Below are positions 26,594 through 34,467 of a DNA stretch of 64,000 nucleotides, piece after piece. Location of the stretch: NCBI RefSeq assembly GCF_018070025.1, contig NZ_JAGPYQ010000001.1, positions 7,688,001 to 7,752,000 on the forward strand, written 5' to 3'. The position numbers and the translations under genes are program-made. The DNA comes from Streptomyces liliiviolaceus (GTDB taxonomy: Bacteria > Actinomycetota > Actinomycetes > Streptomycetales > Streptomycetaceae). The notes under the pieces were generated by a model. That model did not search any database. It saw only the letters and a list, made by a program, of their open reading frames with translations, and had not been told where the DNA came from. Positions within the stretch are counted from its first letter, which is position 1, and the number at the start of each line of letters is the position of its first letter.

Positions 26594-27711
26594 CCCTCGC
26601 CGCCCGGCAGGTCGTCCCACCCACCCCGACCTGCCACTTCCGCCTCCTCCGTCTCTGCCTCCTGCTCCTGTACGTAACGCAGGACGCCCCACATGCTGCG
26701 CTCGTCGGCGTGTGGGGCGTCGTCCTTGCAGGCCTCCAACTCCTTGCCGAGCGCGACGGCGTCGATGCCGGACCCGATGAGGACGAGCTGGGTCAGCCGC
26801 TCGCCCGGAGCCCAGGGTTCCGGATAGAAACGCAGAAAACGGCCCACCGCGTGCACGGCGTACCGGTTACGTGGATCGGCGGCGCCGAAGTCGACGTACC
26901 CCTTGATCCGGTACAGACCGTCGGGCCTGCTGTCGAGGAAGTCCATCAACCGCCGGGGCCCGAGGGGCACTTCCGAGGTGAAGGAGACGGACTCGTAGGC
27001 GGAGTGCAGATGTCCGAGGTGCCCGTCGGCGCCACCGTCGCCGCGGTCACCGTCCTCATGCCGGTGCAGGTCGTCGAAGGACAACTGGCCGATACGTTCC
27101 TCGGTCGGCCGGCAGTCGAAGAGGAACTCGGGGTCGATCCTCCCGTACGACGCGGATACGACGGCGGCGCCGTCGGCGAGCGTACGCACCAGCCCCGTCA
27201 CGCGGTCGGGGTCCGGCACGCGGTCCGCCTTGTTGACGACGACCAGGTCGGCGATGGCGAGGTGACGGTCGATCTCGGGATGCTTCTCGCGGGTTGCGTC
27301 GAACTCGGCGGCGTCGACGACCTCCACCAGCCCGCCGTAGACGATGTGCGGGTTCTCGCTGGCCAGGAGCATCTTCACCAGTTCCTGGGGCTCGGCGAGA
27401 CCGCTCGCCTCGATCACGATCACGTCCATCCGGGACGAGGGCCGGGCCAGCCGGTCCAGATACAGATCGAGTTCACTGGCGTCGACGGCGCAGCACAGGC
27501 ACCCGTTGCCGAGAGAGACGGTGGAGTCCCCGAGCGCCCCCGCGACAGCCATGGCATCGATCTCGATGGCCCCGAAGTCGTTCACGATGGCCCCGATACG
27601 GCTGCCTCCACCGCGGTGCAGGAGGTGATTGAGCAGTGTGGTCTTCCCGGATCCGAGGAAACCGGCGAGGACGAGAACCGGGATCTGCTGGGGGCTCGCC
27701 TGACTCGACAC
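26590..27711 (-). CDS. CobW/COG0523 family GTPase
   Basis: A 373-residue P-loop GTPase. Walker A is GFLGSGKTTLL (about 14-24). The metal-binding motif GCLCC (about 71-75) defines the COG0523 metallochaperone family. IEASGLAEP and NKAD (guanine specificity) are present. A His/Asp-rich stretch (about 215-240) precedes the CobW C-terminal domain. Members insert or traffic zinc, cobalt or nickel. I see no convincing Zur box upstream, so the metal is unassigned. Start is GTG at 27711 with AGAGAGG 5 bases upstream. Stop codons of this gene and parC share the palindrome CTAG. Confidence 0.9.
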   Translation of the reverse strand: MSSQASPQQIPVLVLAGFLGSGKTTLLNHLLHRGGGSRIGAIVNDFGAIEIDAMAVAGALGDSTVSLGNGCLCCAVDASELDLYLDRLARPSSRMDVIVIEASGLAEPQELVKMLLASENPHIVYGGLVEVVDAAEFDATREKHPEIDRHLAIADLVVVNKADRVPDPDRVTGLVRTLADGAAVVSASYGRIDPEFLFDCRPTEERIGQLSFDDLHRHEDGDRGDGGADGHLGHLHSAYESVSFTSEVPLGPRRLMDFLDSRPDGLYRIKGYVDFGAADPRNRYAVHAVGRFLRFYPEPWAPGERLTQLVLIGSGIDAVALGKELEACKDDAPHADERSMWGVLRYVQEQEAETEEAEVAGRGGWDDLPGGEG

Positions 27712-28032
27712 GCGACCTCTCTCACACCAATTGCGTGCTCCGGCTCGCAAACCGGCTCTCACGACGGGGGACGAATGCCCGCCAAGGATACGAGCCGCCC
27801 CGGAAAGCGCCCGAAGTGAACGATTGTTAGCGGCGCTCGCGGGGCACACGTTGGGCAAGGCGCCGAGTTGCGCGACCCGCGCATACCTCCGTGCGCCGCC
27901 TCTCCGCCTCCCAGCCGATCACACCACTGGACACGCTGGGAGACGGCAAGCGCCGCCCAACGCTTCGCCGGTCCGCTCTCTGTCGACCCGCACCCGACGA
28001 CCGGCGGACGGTCGCCTGATTCGGGGGTTGAC
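27712..28032. other. Divergent gap between the CobW gene and the DUF6082 gene
   Basis: About 321 bases with both promoters. The sequence GTGAACGATTGTTAG near 27816-27830 is locally AT-rich and weakly symmetric, but fits no consensus I trust. No gene was seen. Confidence 0.5.
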
Positions 28033-28557
28033 ATGGCCACACAGAAATTTGGGATCCGGGGGTTGAGTACCGCCTCTGTGGCGGGACTCGCGTTCACAGC
28101 AGGAACTCTCGCAGTCCTCACCTTCCAGCAGCGTCAGTACAACAGGATGAGACTGCGGGTGGAGCAGCAGCGCGTGCACCAGCAGTTGCTGAGCAAGGCC
28201 ATGGACGACCCAGAACTGGCCGTCGTGATGAGCACCGTCGACCTCAGCACCGCGCCGGCCACCGAACGGCCCAGGCTGCGACGCCAGTACCTCTTCGCCA
28301 ACGCGCTCTACACGAATGCCCTGCACACCTTCTATGCCGGAGACGTCAACTGGCAGGAGTTGCACGGACACCTTCGGGTGCTCTGCCAGAGCAGCGTGTT
28401 CCGCGACTTCTGGGAGGCCACCCGACACCATCGCGACAGCCTCGACGACTCGTCGCAGGAGGCTCGCGTAGGGAAAATGGTGGACGGGCTCGTCCGCGAT
28501 CTGGCCGAGGCAGACACGGAAGAGTGGTGGGTCGTGGGTGAACCACCGTCAAAATAG
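28033..28557 (+). CDS. DUF6082-family protein, membrane anchored
   Basis: A 174-residue protein with one N-terminal membrane helix (about 12-30) and a soluble helical remainder with many Arg, Gln, Asp and Trp residues (WEATRHHRDS, EEWWVVGE). It fits the Streptomyces-specific DUF6082 family, of unknown function, commonly present in many copies per genome. GGGGG lies 5 bases before the ATG. A hairpin terminator follows and then a 78-residue gene in the same direction. Confidence 0.78.
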   Translation: MATQKFGIRGLSTASVAGLAFTAGTLAVLTFQQRQYNRMRLRVEQQRVHQQLLSKAMDDPELAVVMSTVDLSTAPATERPRLRRQYLFANALYTNALHTFYAGDVNWQELHGHLRVLCQSSVFRDFWEATRHHRDSLDDSSQEARVGKMVDGLVRDLAEADTEEWWVVGEPPSK

Positions 28558-28578
28558 GGCCAGTTGGGCTAGCGCCGC

Positions 28579-28608
28579 CGGTGCCCCGGGTTCGTCCCAG
28601 GGGCACCG
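28579..28608 (+). terminator. Hairpin after the DUF6082 gene
   Basis: A 9-bp stem CGGTGCCCC/GGGGCACCG with a 12-base loop, 22 bases after the stop codon. Confidence 0.65.
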
Positions 28609-28663
28609 AGGGACTACATTTGCCCCGCTCTTCTGTCTATCCTCCTGAGGACCGGGATCCCCT

Positions 28664-28900
28664 TTGAAAATCGTGCGTCGCATCGGCGCGTCTCCTCGTG
28701 AACGAGGCAGCGTGACCGGCGAGACCTGCCCCGACATCTTCGAACTCAGCGATGGAAACTTCGCTGTCATCGGCACAGAGGCCACAGCGGCGCTCGACAC
28801 CGAGCTTCCCTCCGACGCCGCGCGTGCCGACTACGAACGCATCGTCGTGGTGAGCCGGGAGACCTTGATTCGCGCCAAGGCCGACATCCCCGACGCCTGA
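28664..28900 (+). CDS. Small conserved hypothetical protein, 78 aa
   Basis: A 78-residue acidic protein (MKIVRRIGASPRERGSVTGE...) with the conserved-looking core CPDIFELSDGNFAVIGTEAT. I recall similar small proteins scattered in Streptomyces genomes near DUF6082 or helix-turn-helix genes; the function is unknown. The start is a rare TTG at 28664, with GGGATCC just upstream. An in-frame GTG at 28673 is the alternative. The terminator between it and the DUF6082 gene argues for its own promoter. Confidence 0.68.
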   Translation: MKIVRRIGASPRERGSVTGETCPDIFELSDGNFAVIGTEATAALDTELPSDAARADYERIVVVSRETLIRAKADIPDA

Positions 28901-29040
28901 GCCCCGCGGCCGGAGGACGAGTCCACCCTCGACTCGCTCCGTGATAGCCATCGCCTCGCCGCACCCCATCTCGGTGCAGGTGGAAGGCCGTCCCCGACCG
29001 GGCAGCACACCAACCGATCACTGCTCGACGGCATATCGCA

Positions 29041-29071
29041 AGGCCCGGGGCCAGACCGGCTCTCCGGGCCT
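29041..29071 (-). terminator. Hairpin after the citrate synthase gene
   Basis: An 8-bp stem AGGCCCGG/CCGGGCCT with a 15-base loop, 34 bases beyond the leftward stop codon of the citrate synthase gene. Confidence 0.55.
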
Positions 29072-29104
29072 CACGCGCACCCGGCGCGGCAGCAGCCGAA
29101 GCGG

Positions 29105-30286
29105 TCAGGCGACCGCAGGCACCCCAACCGGCGCCCCCGGCCCCACATACCGCGCCGCCGGCCGGATGATCTTCGGGTCCTCCGCCTGCTCCAGGATGTT
29201 CGCGCTCCAGCCGACCACGCGTGCCGCCGCGAACGTCGGCGTGAACATCTCGCGCGGAAGCCCGCAGAGTTCCATGACGACCCCCGCGTAGAACTCCACG
29301 TTGGTGTGCAGCTCACGACCCGGCTTGAGCTCCGCCAGAATGGCCTCCACCTGCCGCTCGACCTCGACCGCGAAGTCGACCAGAGGACCACCGAAGCCCT
29401 GGGCGATCTCGCGGAGCATGCGCGAACGGGGGTCCTCGGTCCGGTAGACGGGATGCCCGAAGCCCATGATGCGGTCGCCCGCCAGAACCCGTTCGCGGAT
29501 CCAGGAGTCGATACGGTCGGGCGTTCCGATCGCGTCCAGGGTGTCCAGGGCCCGGCTCGGAGCCCCACCGTGCAGCGGACCGGAAAGAGCCCCCACCGCC
29601 CCACCGAGGCAGGCCGCCACATCAGCCCCCGTCGACGCGATCACCCGAGCAGTGAATGTTGACGCATTGAATCCATGATCAATGGTTGAGATCAGGTACT
29701 GCTCGACGGCCCGCGCCCGGCCGGGCTCCGGCTCGGAACCCGTCATCATGTAGAGGTAGTTGGCGGCATACGACAGGTCGTCGCGCGGCTCGACCGGGGC
29801 AAGGCCCTGCCCGAGCCGGTGGAGCGCCGTCAACAGTGTCGGCACGGCCGCCGACGCCGCGAGCGCGTCGGCCCGGCGCTGTTCGCCGTCGAGGTCGTAC
29901 ACCGGCCGGAACCCACGCGCCGCGCCGAACAGCGACAACGCCGTCCTCATCCCGGCGAGCGCCCCGGCCCGCCCACTGGCCGCCGCGATCGCGGGCAGCG
30001 CAGCCCGCACCTCCTCGGGCAGCCGCCGCAGTTCCGCCGTCCGCGCGGCGAAAGCGGAACTCTGCGCCGCGTCCGGCAGTTCACCGTGCACGAGCAGATG
30101 CCATACGTCCTCGAAGCCGCGGCTCCTCGCGAGTTCCACGGCCGAGTACTGGCGGTAGTGGTAGAACCCCTCCGCCCCTCTGACGTCACCCAGCACGGTA
30201 TCGGTGACGACGACACCCGCGAGTCCTCGCGGGACGTCGACGAAGGCGCCCGCGTCCCGACCGTTCGCGGCCCGGTTGATCGACAT
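29105..30286 (-). CDS. Citrate synthase (type 2, citrate synthase family)
   Basis: A 393-residue citrate synthase-fold enzyme condensing acetyl-CoA with oxaloacetate or a related keto acid. First active-site His: STIDHGFNAST (about 218). Second: RIMGFGHPVY (about 270). The third catalytic position, normally Asp in NVDFYSG, reads NVEFYAG here, that is, Glu. It is divergent from a second citrate synthase carrying a DNA-binding domain, with 89 bases between starts. CAAGGAGG precedes the ATG. A near-consensus -35 (TTGACA, minus strand 30336-30341) sits upstream. It could be a methylcitrate or accessory citrate synthase. Confidence 0.88.
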   Translation of the reverse strand: MSINRAANGRDAGAFVDVPRGLAGVVVTDTVLGDVRGAEGFYHYRQYSAVELARSRGFEDVWHLLVHGELPDAAQSSAFAARTAELRRLPEEVRAALPAIAAASGRAGALAGMRTALSLFGAARGFRPVYDLDGEQRRADALAASAAVPTLLTALHRLGQGLAPVEPRDDLSYAANYLYMMTGSEPEPGRARAVEQYLISTIDHGFNASTFTARVIASTGADVAACLGGAVGALSGPLHGGAPSRALDTLDAIGTPDRIDSWIRERVLAGDRIMGFGHPVYRTEDPRSRMLREIAQGFGGPLVDFAVEVERQVEAILAELKPGRELHTNVEFYAGVVMELCGLPREMFTPTFAAARVVGWSANILEQAEDPKIIRPAARYVGPGAPVGVPAVA

Positions 30287-30342
30287 TGCTTGCCTCCTTG
30301 AACTTGATTCGACTGTCCATGCTTGACTTATTCGTTGTCAAT

Positions 30343-30357
30343 ATTGATTGAATCAAT
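30343..30357. promoter_or_regulatory. AT-rich palindrome between the divergent citrate synthase genes
   Basis: ATTGATT-G-AATCAAT is a perfect 7-bp inverted repeat. A further TTGATTC half-site lies at 30304-30310. It borders the -35-like TTGACA of the leftward gene and lies just ahead of the rightward gene. A MerR-type or similar regulator could bind it, possibly the domain fused to the adjacent citrate synthase. Confidence 0.6.
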
Positions 30358-30375
30358 ACATGACTCACAGATACG

Positions 30376-31650
30376 GTGACGCCCATGACTGATCGCGAAG
30401 CAGCCCCGGCACACGAAGGCGAAGGAGGACGGATCAGCACCCGAAAAGCCGCCGAACTGCTCGGCGTGAAGCCGGAAACGGTGTACGCGTACGTGAGCCG
30501 CGGCCGGCTCGGCAGCCGGAGCAACCCGGGCGGCCGGGGCAGCACCTTCGACCTCAAGGAGGTGGAGGCTCTCGCGCGCCGCAACAGGCGTGAACCGGCG
30601 ATGAGTTCACCGACCGCCGGCACACTCTCCGTCCGCACCCGGATCACTTTGATCGACAAGGACCGCTACTACTTCCGCGGCGTCGACGCGACCGAGCTCG
30701 CCGCACGCCACTCCTACGAGGAGGTCGCGGAATGGCTCTGGACAGGCGTTCTGCGCCCCGGCGCGACCTTCACGGCACCCGAGGCATCCGTCTCGGTGGC
30801 GCGCCGCGCCGTCGACTCGCTGCCCGAGCACACGAGCCCCACGGACCGGCTCCGCGTGGCCGCCATCGCGGCGGCGGCCGCCGATCCACTGCGTTTCGAC
30901 CTTTCGGAACAGTCCGTGCTGGGCACGGCCCGCACCTTGATCCCCACGCTCGTCGCCGCCCTGCCGCCCAAGAGGCACGATCAACGGGACGACGGCCCGC
31001 TGGCGCACCGTCTGTGGGCCCGGCTCAGCGGACGTGAGGCCTCCGAGGCATCCCTGCGGGCCCTGGACACGGCCCTCGCGCTGCTCGTCGACCACGACCT
31101 GGCCGCCTCGACACTGGCCGTCCGGGTGGCGGCCTCGGCCCGCGCCCATCCGTACGCAGCCGTCTCGGCGGGCCTCGGCGTGCTCGAAGGACCCCTCCAC
31201 GGGGCGGCCAGCGGCCTGGCGCACCGGATGCTCCTCGATGTCCTCGACCGCGGCACGGCGGCCCCCGTGATCGCCGACGAGCTGCGTGCGGGGCGCCGTG
31301 TCCCGGGCCTCGGCCACCGCCTCTACGCGGGCGAGGACCCACGCGCGCGGGCACTCTTCGCCCTCCTGGAGGACATCCCCGAAGCCGCGCCGGCGCTGGC
31401 CGCGGCCCACGACGTCGTGGCCACGACGGCTCGCCACGTCACGCTGCACGCCAACATCGACCTGGCCCTGGCCGTCCTCACGGCCTCGTCCGGCATGCCC
31501 GCCTCGGCCGGCGAGACGATCTTCGCCGTGGCCCGGACCGCCGGCTGGATCGCCCACACCCTGGAGGAGTACGGCGAAGCACCACTGCGCATGCGCCCGA
31601 GCGGACACTACGTGGGAGAACGGCCACCTCAGCCACTTCCGGAGCAGTGA
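30376..31650 (+). CDS. Citrate synthase with an N-terminal helix-turn-helix domain
   Basis: A 424-residue fusion. Residues about 18-70 form a MerR/excisionase-type helix-turn-helix (ISTRKAAELLGVKPETVYAY, then GRGSTFDLKEVEALARR). Residues about 78-420 are a citrate synthase fold that keeps all three catalytic positions: DHDLAAST (His), PGLGHRLY (His) and HANIDLAL (Asp). Such fusions are known as conserved actinobacterial proteins but, to my knowledge, are poorly studied. It is divergent from the canonical citrate synthase, with a palindrome in the shared promoter, which makes autoregulation or regulation of the neighbour plausible. An in-frame ATG at 30385 is an alternative start. Confidence 0.88.
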   Translation: MTPMTDREAAPAHEGEGGRISTRKAAELLGVKPETVYAYVSRGRLGSRSNPGGRGSTFDLKEVEALARRNRREPAMSSPTAGTLSVRTRITLIDKDRYYFRGVDATELAARHSYEEVAEWLWTGVLRPGATFTAPEASVSVARRAVDSLPEHTSPTDRLRVAAIAAAAADPLRFDLSEQSVLGTARTLIPTLVAALPPKRHDQRDDGPLAHRLWARLSGREASEASLRALDTALALLVDHDLAASTLAVRVAASARAHPYAAVSAGLGVLEGPLHGAASGLAHRMLLDVLDRGTAAPVIADELRAGRRVPGLGHRLYAGEDPRARALFALLEDIPEAAPALAAAHDVVATTARHVTLHANIDLALAVLTASSGMPASAGETIFAVARTAGWIAHTLEEYGEAPLRMRPSGHYVGERPPQPLPEQ

Positions 31651-31683
31651 CACCACCGGCCCCAACGGTCACCAGCAGCCAAG

Positions 31684-31702
31684 TCAGGTTAGGCTCACCT
31701 CT
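31684..31702. promoter_or_regulatory. Iron box overlapping the -10 of the Suc/Fer-like gene
   Basis: TCAGGTTAGGCTCACCTCT matches the iron-box consensus TTAGGTTAGGCTCACCTAA at 16 of 19 positions. It contains TAGGCT (31690-31695), a good Streptomyces -10, about 7 bases before the GTG start. Repression by DmdR/IdeR under iron-replete conditions is expected. Confidence 0.82.
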
Positions 31703-32653
31703 GTGAGTACGTGCGCGAAGGTCTCACGAGACCTGGAGGAGCCCCTCGCGGGGACCGCCGCCACGGCGAGGACGTGGCTGCTGGTCGAGCAACCCGGCCC
31801 GTGGGGCGCCGAAGCGCTGACGTCGAGCCACCTGGATCCCGTGCTGGGCCGCGCCCTGGAACGGGCCGCCGCGGACACGGGCGTACGCATCGCCCTGATC
31901 CGCCGCCCGGGACGCCACGCGGACTGTCACAAGGTCGCCGAGCGCCGGGTGTACGCGGCCCACACCACTCCGGGAAACGTATGGCTGCACAGCGCCACCA
32001 CGTCGGACCCCGGGCAACTGCTCAAACTTGATTTCGCCGAGCTGGGCAGGGGTCGGTCCGCCTCCTTCGACACCGTGCTCGACGGCCGCCCCCACGACGG
32101 TGACCCGCTCGCCCTCGTCTGCACCAACGGCAAGCGTGACCGGTGCTGTGCCCTGCTCGGCCGCCCCCTCGCCGCCGAACTCGCCGCCTCCGGAGTGGCC
32201 GGAGCATGGGAGGTCACGCACCTGGGGGGCCACCGCTTCTCACCCACCCTGCTCGTCCTGCCGTTCGGTTACGCGTACGGGCGTGCCGAGGCCCATGCCG
32301 TGAAGGAAGTCCTCCAGGGCGTACGCGAAGGACGTGTCGTCACCGAGGGGTGCCGCGGCAGCTCCGCCTGGGAACGCCCCGGCCAGGCCGCCGAGCTGGC
32401 CGTGCGTACGGCGGTGCGCGAGGACGCGGCGGGCGCGCTGAGCGTGGTCCGTACCGAGGGCGAGGCACCTCACTGGGAGGTGACGGTCGCCCATACCGAC
32501 GGCCGTCACTGGCTCGTCACGGTCAGCCGGGGCGCCTCCTCGCCGCCCCGTGCGGAGAGCTGCGGCTCGGCTCTCGGTTCCCCGGCCCGCATGGACGTGA
32601 CCGCGGTGCGCGAGCTGTCACGTACAGCCGCCGCGAGCCCCGCGACCCGTTGA
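31703..32653 (+). CDS. Sucrase/ferredoxin-like (Apd1-type) iron-sulfur protein
   Basis: A 316-residue protein of the Suc/Fer-like family, which has a C-terminal thioredoxin-like ferredoxin fold. Conserved elements are an early Cys (STCAKVSRD), CTNGKRDRCCALLGRP (Cys cluster) and HLGGHRFSPT (His). Family members bind [2Fe-2S] with Cys/His ligation and are linked to iron homeostasis and redox. The GTG start follows immediately on a -10 element and an iron box, so the mRNA may be leaderless and iron-repressed. It probably serves as a reductase or electron carrier in iron release, for example from siderophores (inference). Confidence 0.87.
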   Translation: MSTCAKVSRDLEEPLAGTAATARTWLLVEQPGPWGAEALTSSHLDPVLGRALERAAADTGVRIALIRRPGRHADCHKVAERRVYAAHTTPGNVWLHSATTSDPGQLLKLDFAELGRGRSASFDTVLDGRPHDGDPLALVCTNGKRDRCCALLGRPLAAELAASGVAGAWEVTHLGGHRFSPTLLVLPFGYAYGRAEAHAVKEVLQGVREGRVVTEGCRGSSAWERPGQAAELAVRTAVREDAAGALSVVRTEGEAPHWEVTVAHTDGRHWLVTVSRGASSPPRAESCGSALGSPARMDVTAVRELSRTAAASPATR

Positions 32654-32775
32654 TCCGCTGACGCGTCGGCCCACCGCCCCGCCGACCCATCAACCCATCA
32701 ACCCGCTGACCACGGCATCCGAACGAGATCCACGCCACTTCGTGCCCGGCCCGGCCCGCCGTTCCCCGTACCGTC

Positions 32776-34467
32776 ATGGGTATGAGCCCCACTCCCCCTG
32801 CTCGACGACTGCGCCTCGGCATGCCGAGGCGGATGTTCTCGCAGGTGCTGCTGATGCAGGTGGCGATCGCCGCCGGAGTCGCCGTACTCGCGACGGGTCT
32901 GTTCCTCGCCCCGCTCAGCGACCAGCTGGACGACCAGGCGATGCGTCGCGCGCTCGCGATCGCGCAGACCACGGCGGCACAGCCACAGCTCGCCGACGAG
33001 CTGACGTCGACGCGCCCCTCGGCGGACGGACCCGTCCAGGCCGAGGCGGAGCGCGTCCGCAGGGCGAGCGGGGCCGAGTATGTCGTCGTCATGGACATGC
33101 ACGGCGTGCGCTGGTCGCACACCAATCCCGCCGAGATCGGGGGACCCGTCTCCACCGACCCGCGGCAGGCGCTGGCCGGCCAAGAGGTCATGGAGATCGA
33201 CGACGGCACGCTGGGCCGCTCGGCACGCGGCAAGGTACCGCTGCGGGACGCCGACGGTGACATCGTCGGCGCGGTCTCGGTCGGTATCGAGTACGACAGT
33301 GTGCGGGCCCGGCTGATCCATGCCATCCCGGGGCTCTTCGCCTACGCGGGCGGGGCGCTGGCGGTGGGTGCGCTGGCCGCCTACCTGATCTCGCGGCGCG
33401 TACAGCGGCAGACCCGTGACCTGGCCTTCTCGGACATCGCCGGACTCCTGGCGGAACGGGAGGCCATGCTGCACGGCATCAGGGAGGGCGTCGTCGCACT
33501 GGACCGCGAGGGCAGGATCCGGCTCCTCAACGACGAGGCACGGCGGCTGCTGGGTCTCGGCGACGAAGCCGTGGGGCAGCCTCTCGCAACGGCGCTCGGC
33601 GAGGGACGTACGGCCGATGTGCTGGCCGGGACCGTCAGCGGAACCGATCTGCTCACCGTCCGCGGCCAGCGGGTCCTGGTCGCCAACCGGATGCCCACCG
33701 ACGACGGGGGCGCCGTCGCCACGCTGCGGGACCGCACGGAGCTGGAGCAGCTGGGCCGCGAGCTGGACTCCACGCGCGGTCTGATCGACGCCCTGCGTGC
33801 CCAGGACCACGAGCACGCCAACCGGATGCACACACTGCTCGGCCTGCTGGAACTTGAGATGTTCGACGACGCCGTGGAGTTCGTCGGCGAGGTGGTCGGC
33901 GACCACAGGGCCACCGCGGAACAGATCACCGAGAAGATCCACGACCCGCTGCTCGCCGCCCTCCTGGTGGGCAAGGCGACCGTCGCGGCGGAGCGTGGCG
34001 TGGCTCTGACGGTCTCCGACAGGACGCTGTTCCCCGACCGGCTGGTCGACGCCCGGGGACTGGTGACGATCGTCGGGAACCTCGTCGACAACGCACTCGA
34101 CGCCGTCGCGGGCACCCTCCACGCGCGCGTGGAGGTCGAATTGCGCGCGGAAGGGCGTACGGCCGTGCTCAGGGTGCGGGACACCGGGCCGGGGATCCCG
34201 GCCGGGCAACGTGAGTTGATCTTCACCGACGGCTGGTCCACCAAGGAACCGCCTGCCCACCGGGGGCGCGGGATCGGTCTGCCGCTGGTGCGCCGGCTCG
34301 CCGAGCGGCAGGGTGGCAGCGCACAGGTCGCGCAGGCGGAGGGCGGCGGCGCGGAATTCACGATCGTGCTGCCGGAAGCCCTGGCGGAACCGGCACTCGC
34401 ATCCGGACCGGAACCCGGCCCCTCCCGGGAGAGATCCGCCACGACCACCAAGGAGGAGCCGCGATGA
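32776..34467 (+). CDS. CitA/DcuS-type sensor histidine kinase
   Basis: A 563-residue kinase. TM1 is at about 22-45, an extracytoplasmic PAS-like (sCache) domain at about 46-180, TM2 at about 182-212, then a cytoplasmic PAS (about 225-320). A SpoB-type dimerisation helix carries the phospho-His in RAQDHEHANRMH, and the HATPase has NLVDNALDA and GRGIGLPLVRR. The C-terminal tail is Pro-rich. The family senses external di/tricarboxylates. No ribosome site is visible before the ATG, so a leaderless start or the ATG at 32782 is possible. The stop overlaps the regulator start (ATGA). Confidence 0.92.
   Translation: MGMSPTPPARRLRLGMPRRMFSQVLLMQVAIAAGVAVLATGLFLAPLSDQLDDQAMRRALAIAQTTAAQPQLADELTSTRPSADGPVQAEAERVRRASGAEYVVVMDMHGVRWSHTNPAEIGGPVSTDPRQALAGQEVMEIDDGTLGRSARGKVPLRDADGDIVGAVSVGIEYDSVRARLIHAIPGLFAYAGGALAVGALAAYLISRRVQRQTRDLAFSDIAGLLAEREAMLHGIREGVVALDREGRIRLLNDEARRLLGLGDEAVGQPLATALGEGRTADVLAGTVSGTDLLTVRGQRVLVANRMPTDDGGAVATLRDRTELEQLGRELDSTRGLIDALRAQDHEHANRMHTLLGLLELEMFDDAVEFVGEVVGDHRATAEQITEKIHDPLLAALLVGKATVAAERGVALTVSDRTLFPDRLVDARGLVTIVGNLVDNALDAVAGTLHARVEVELRAEGRTAVLRVRDTGPGIPAGQRELIFTDGWSTKEPPAHRGRGIGLPLVRRLAERQGGSAQVAQAEGGGAEFTIVLPEALAEPALASGPEPGPSRERSATTTKEEPR

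Noticed and set aside
27812..27835. Possible Zur box upstream of the CobW GTPase gene
   Set aside because: The AT-rich GTGAACGATTGTTAG does not fit the Zur consensus well enough on either arm.
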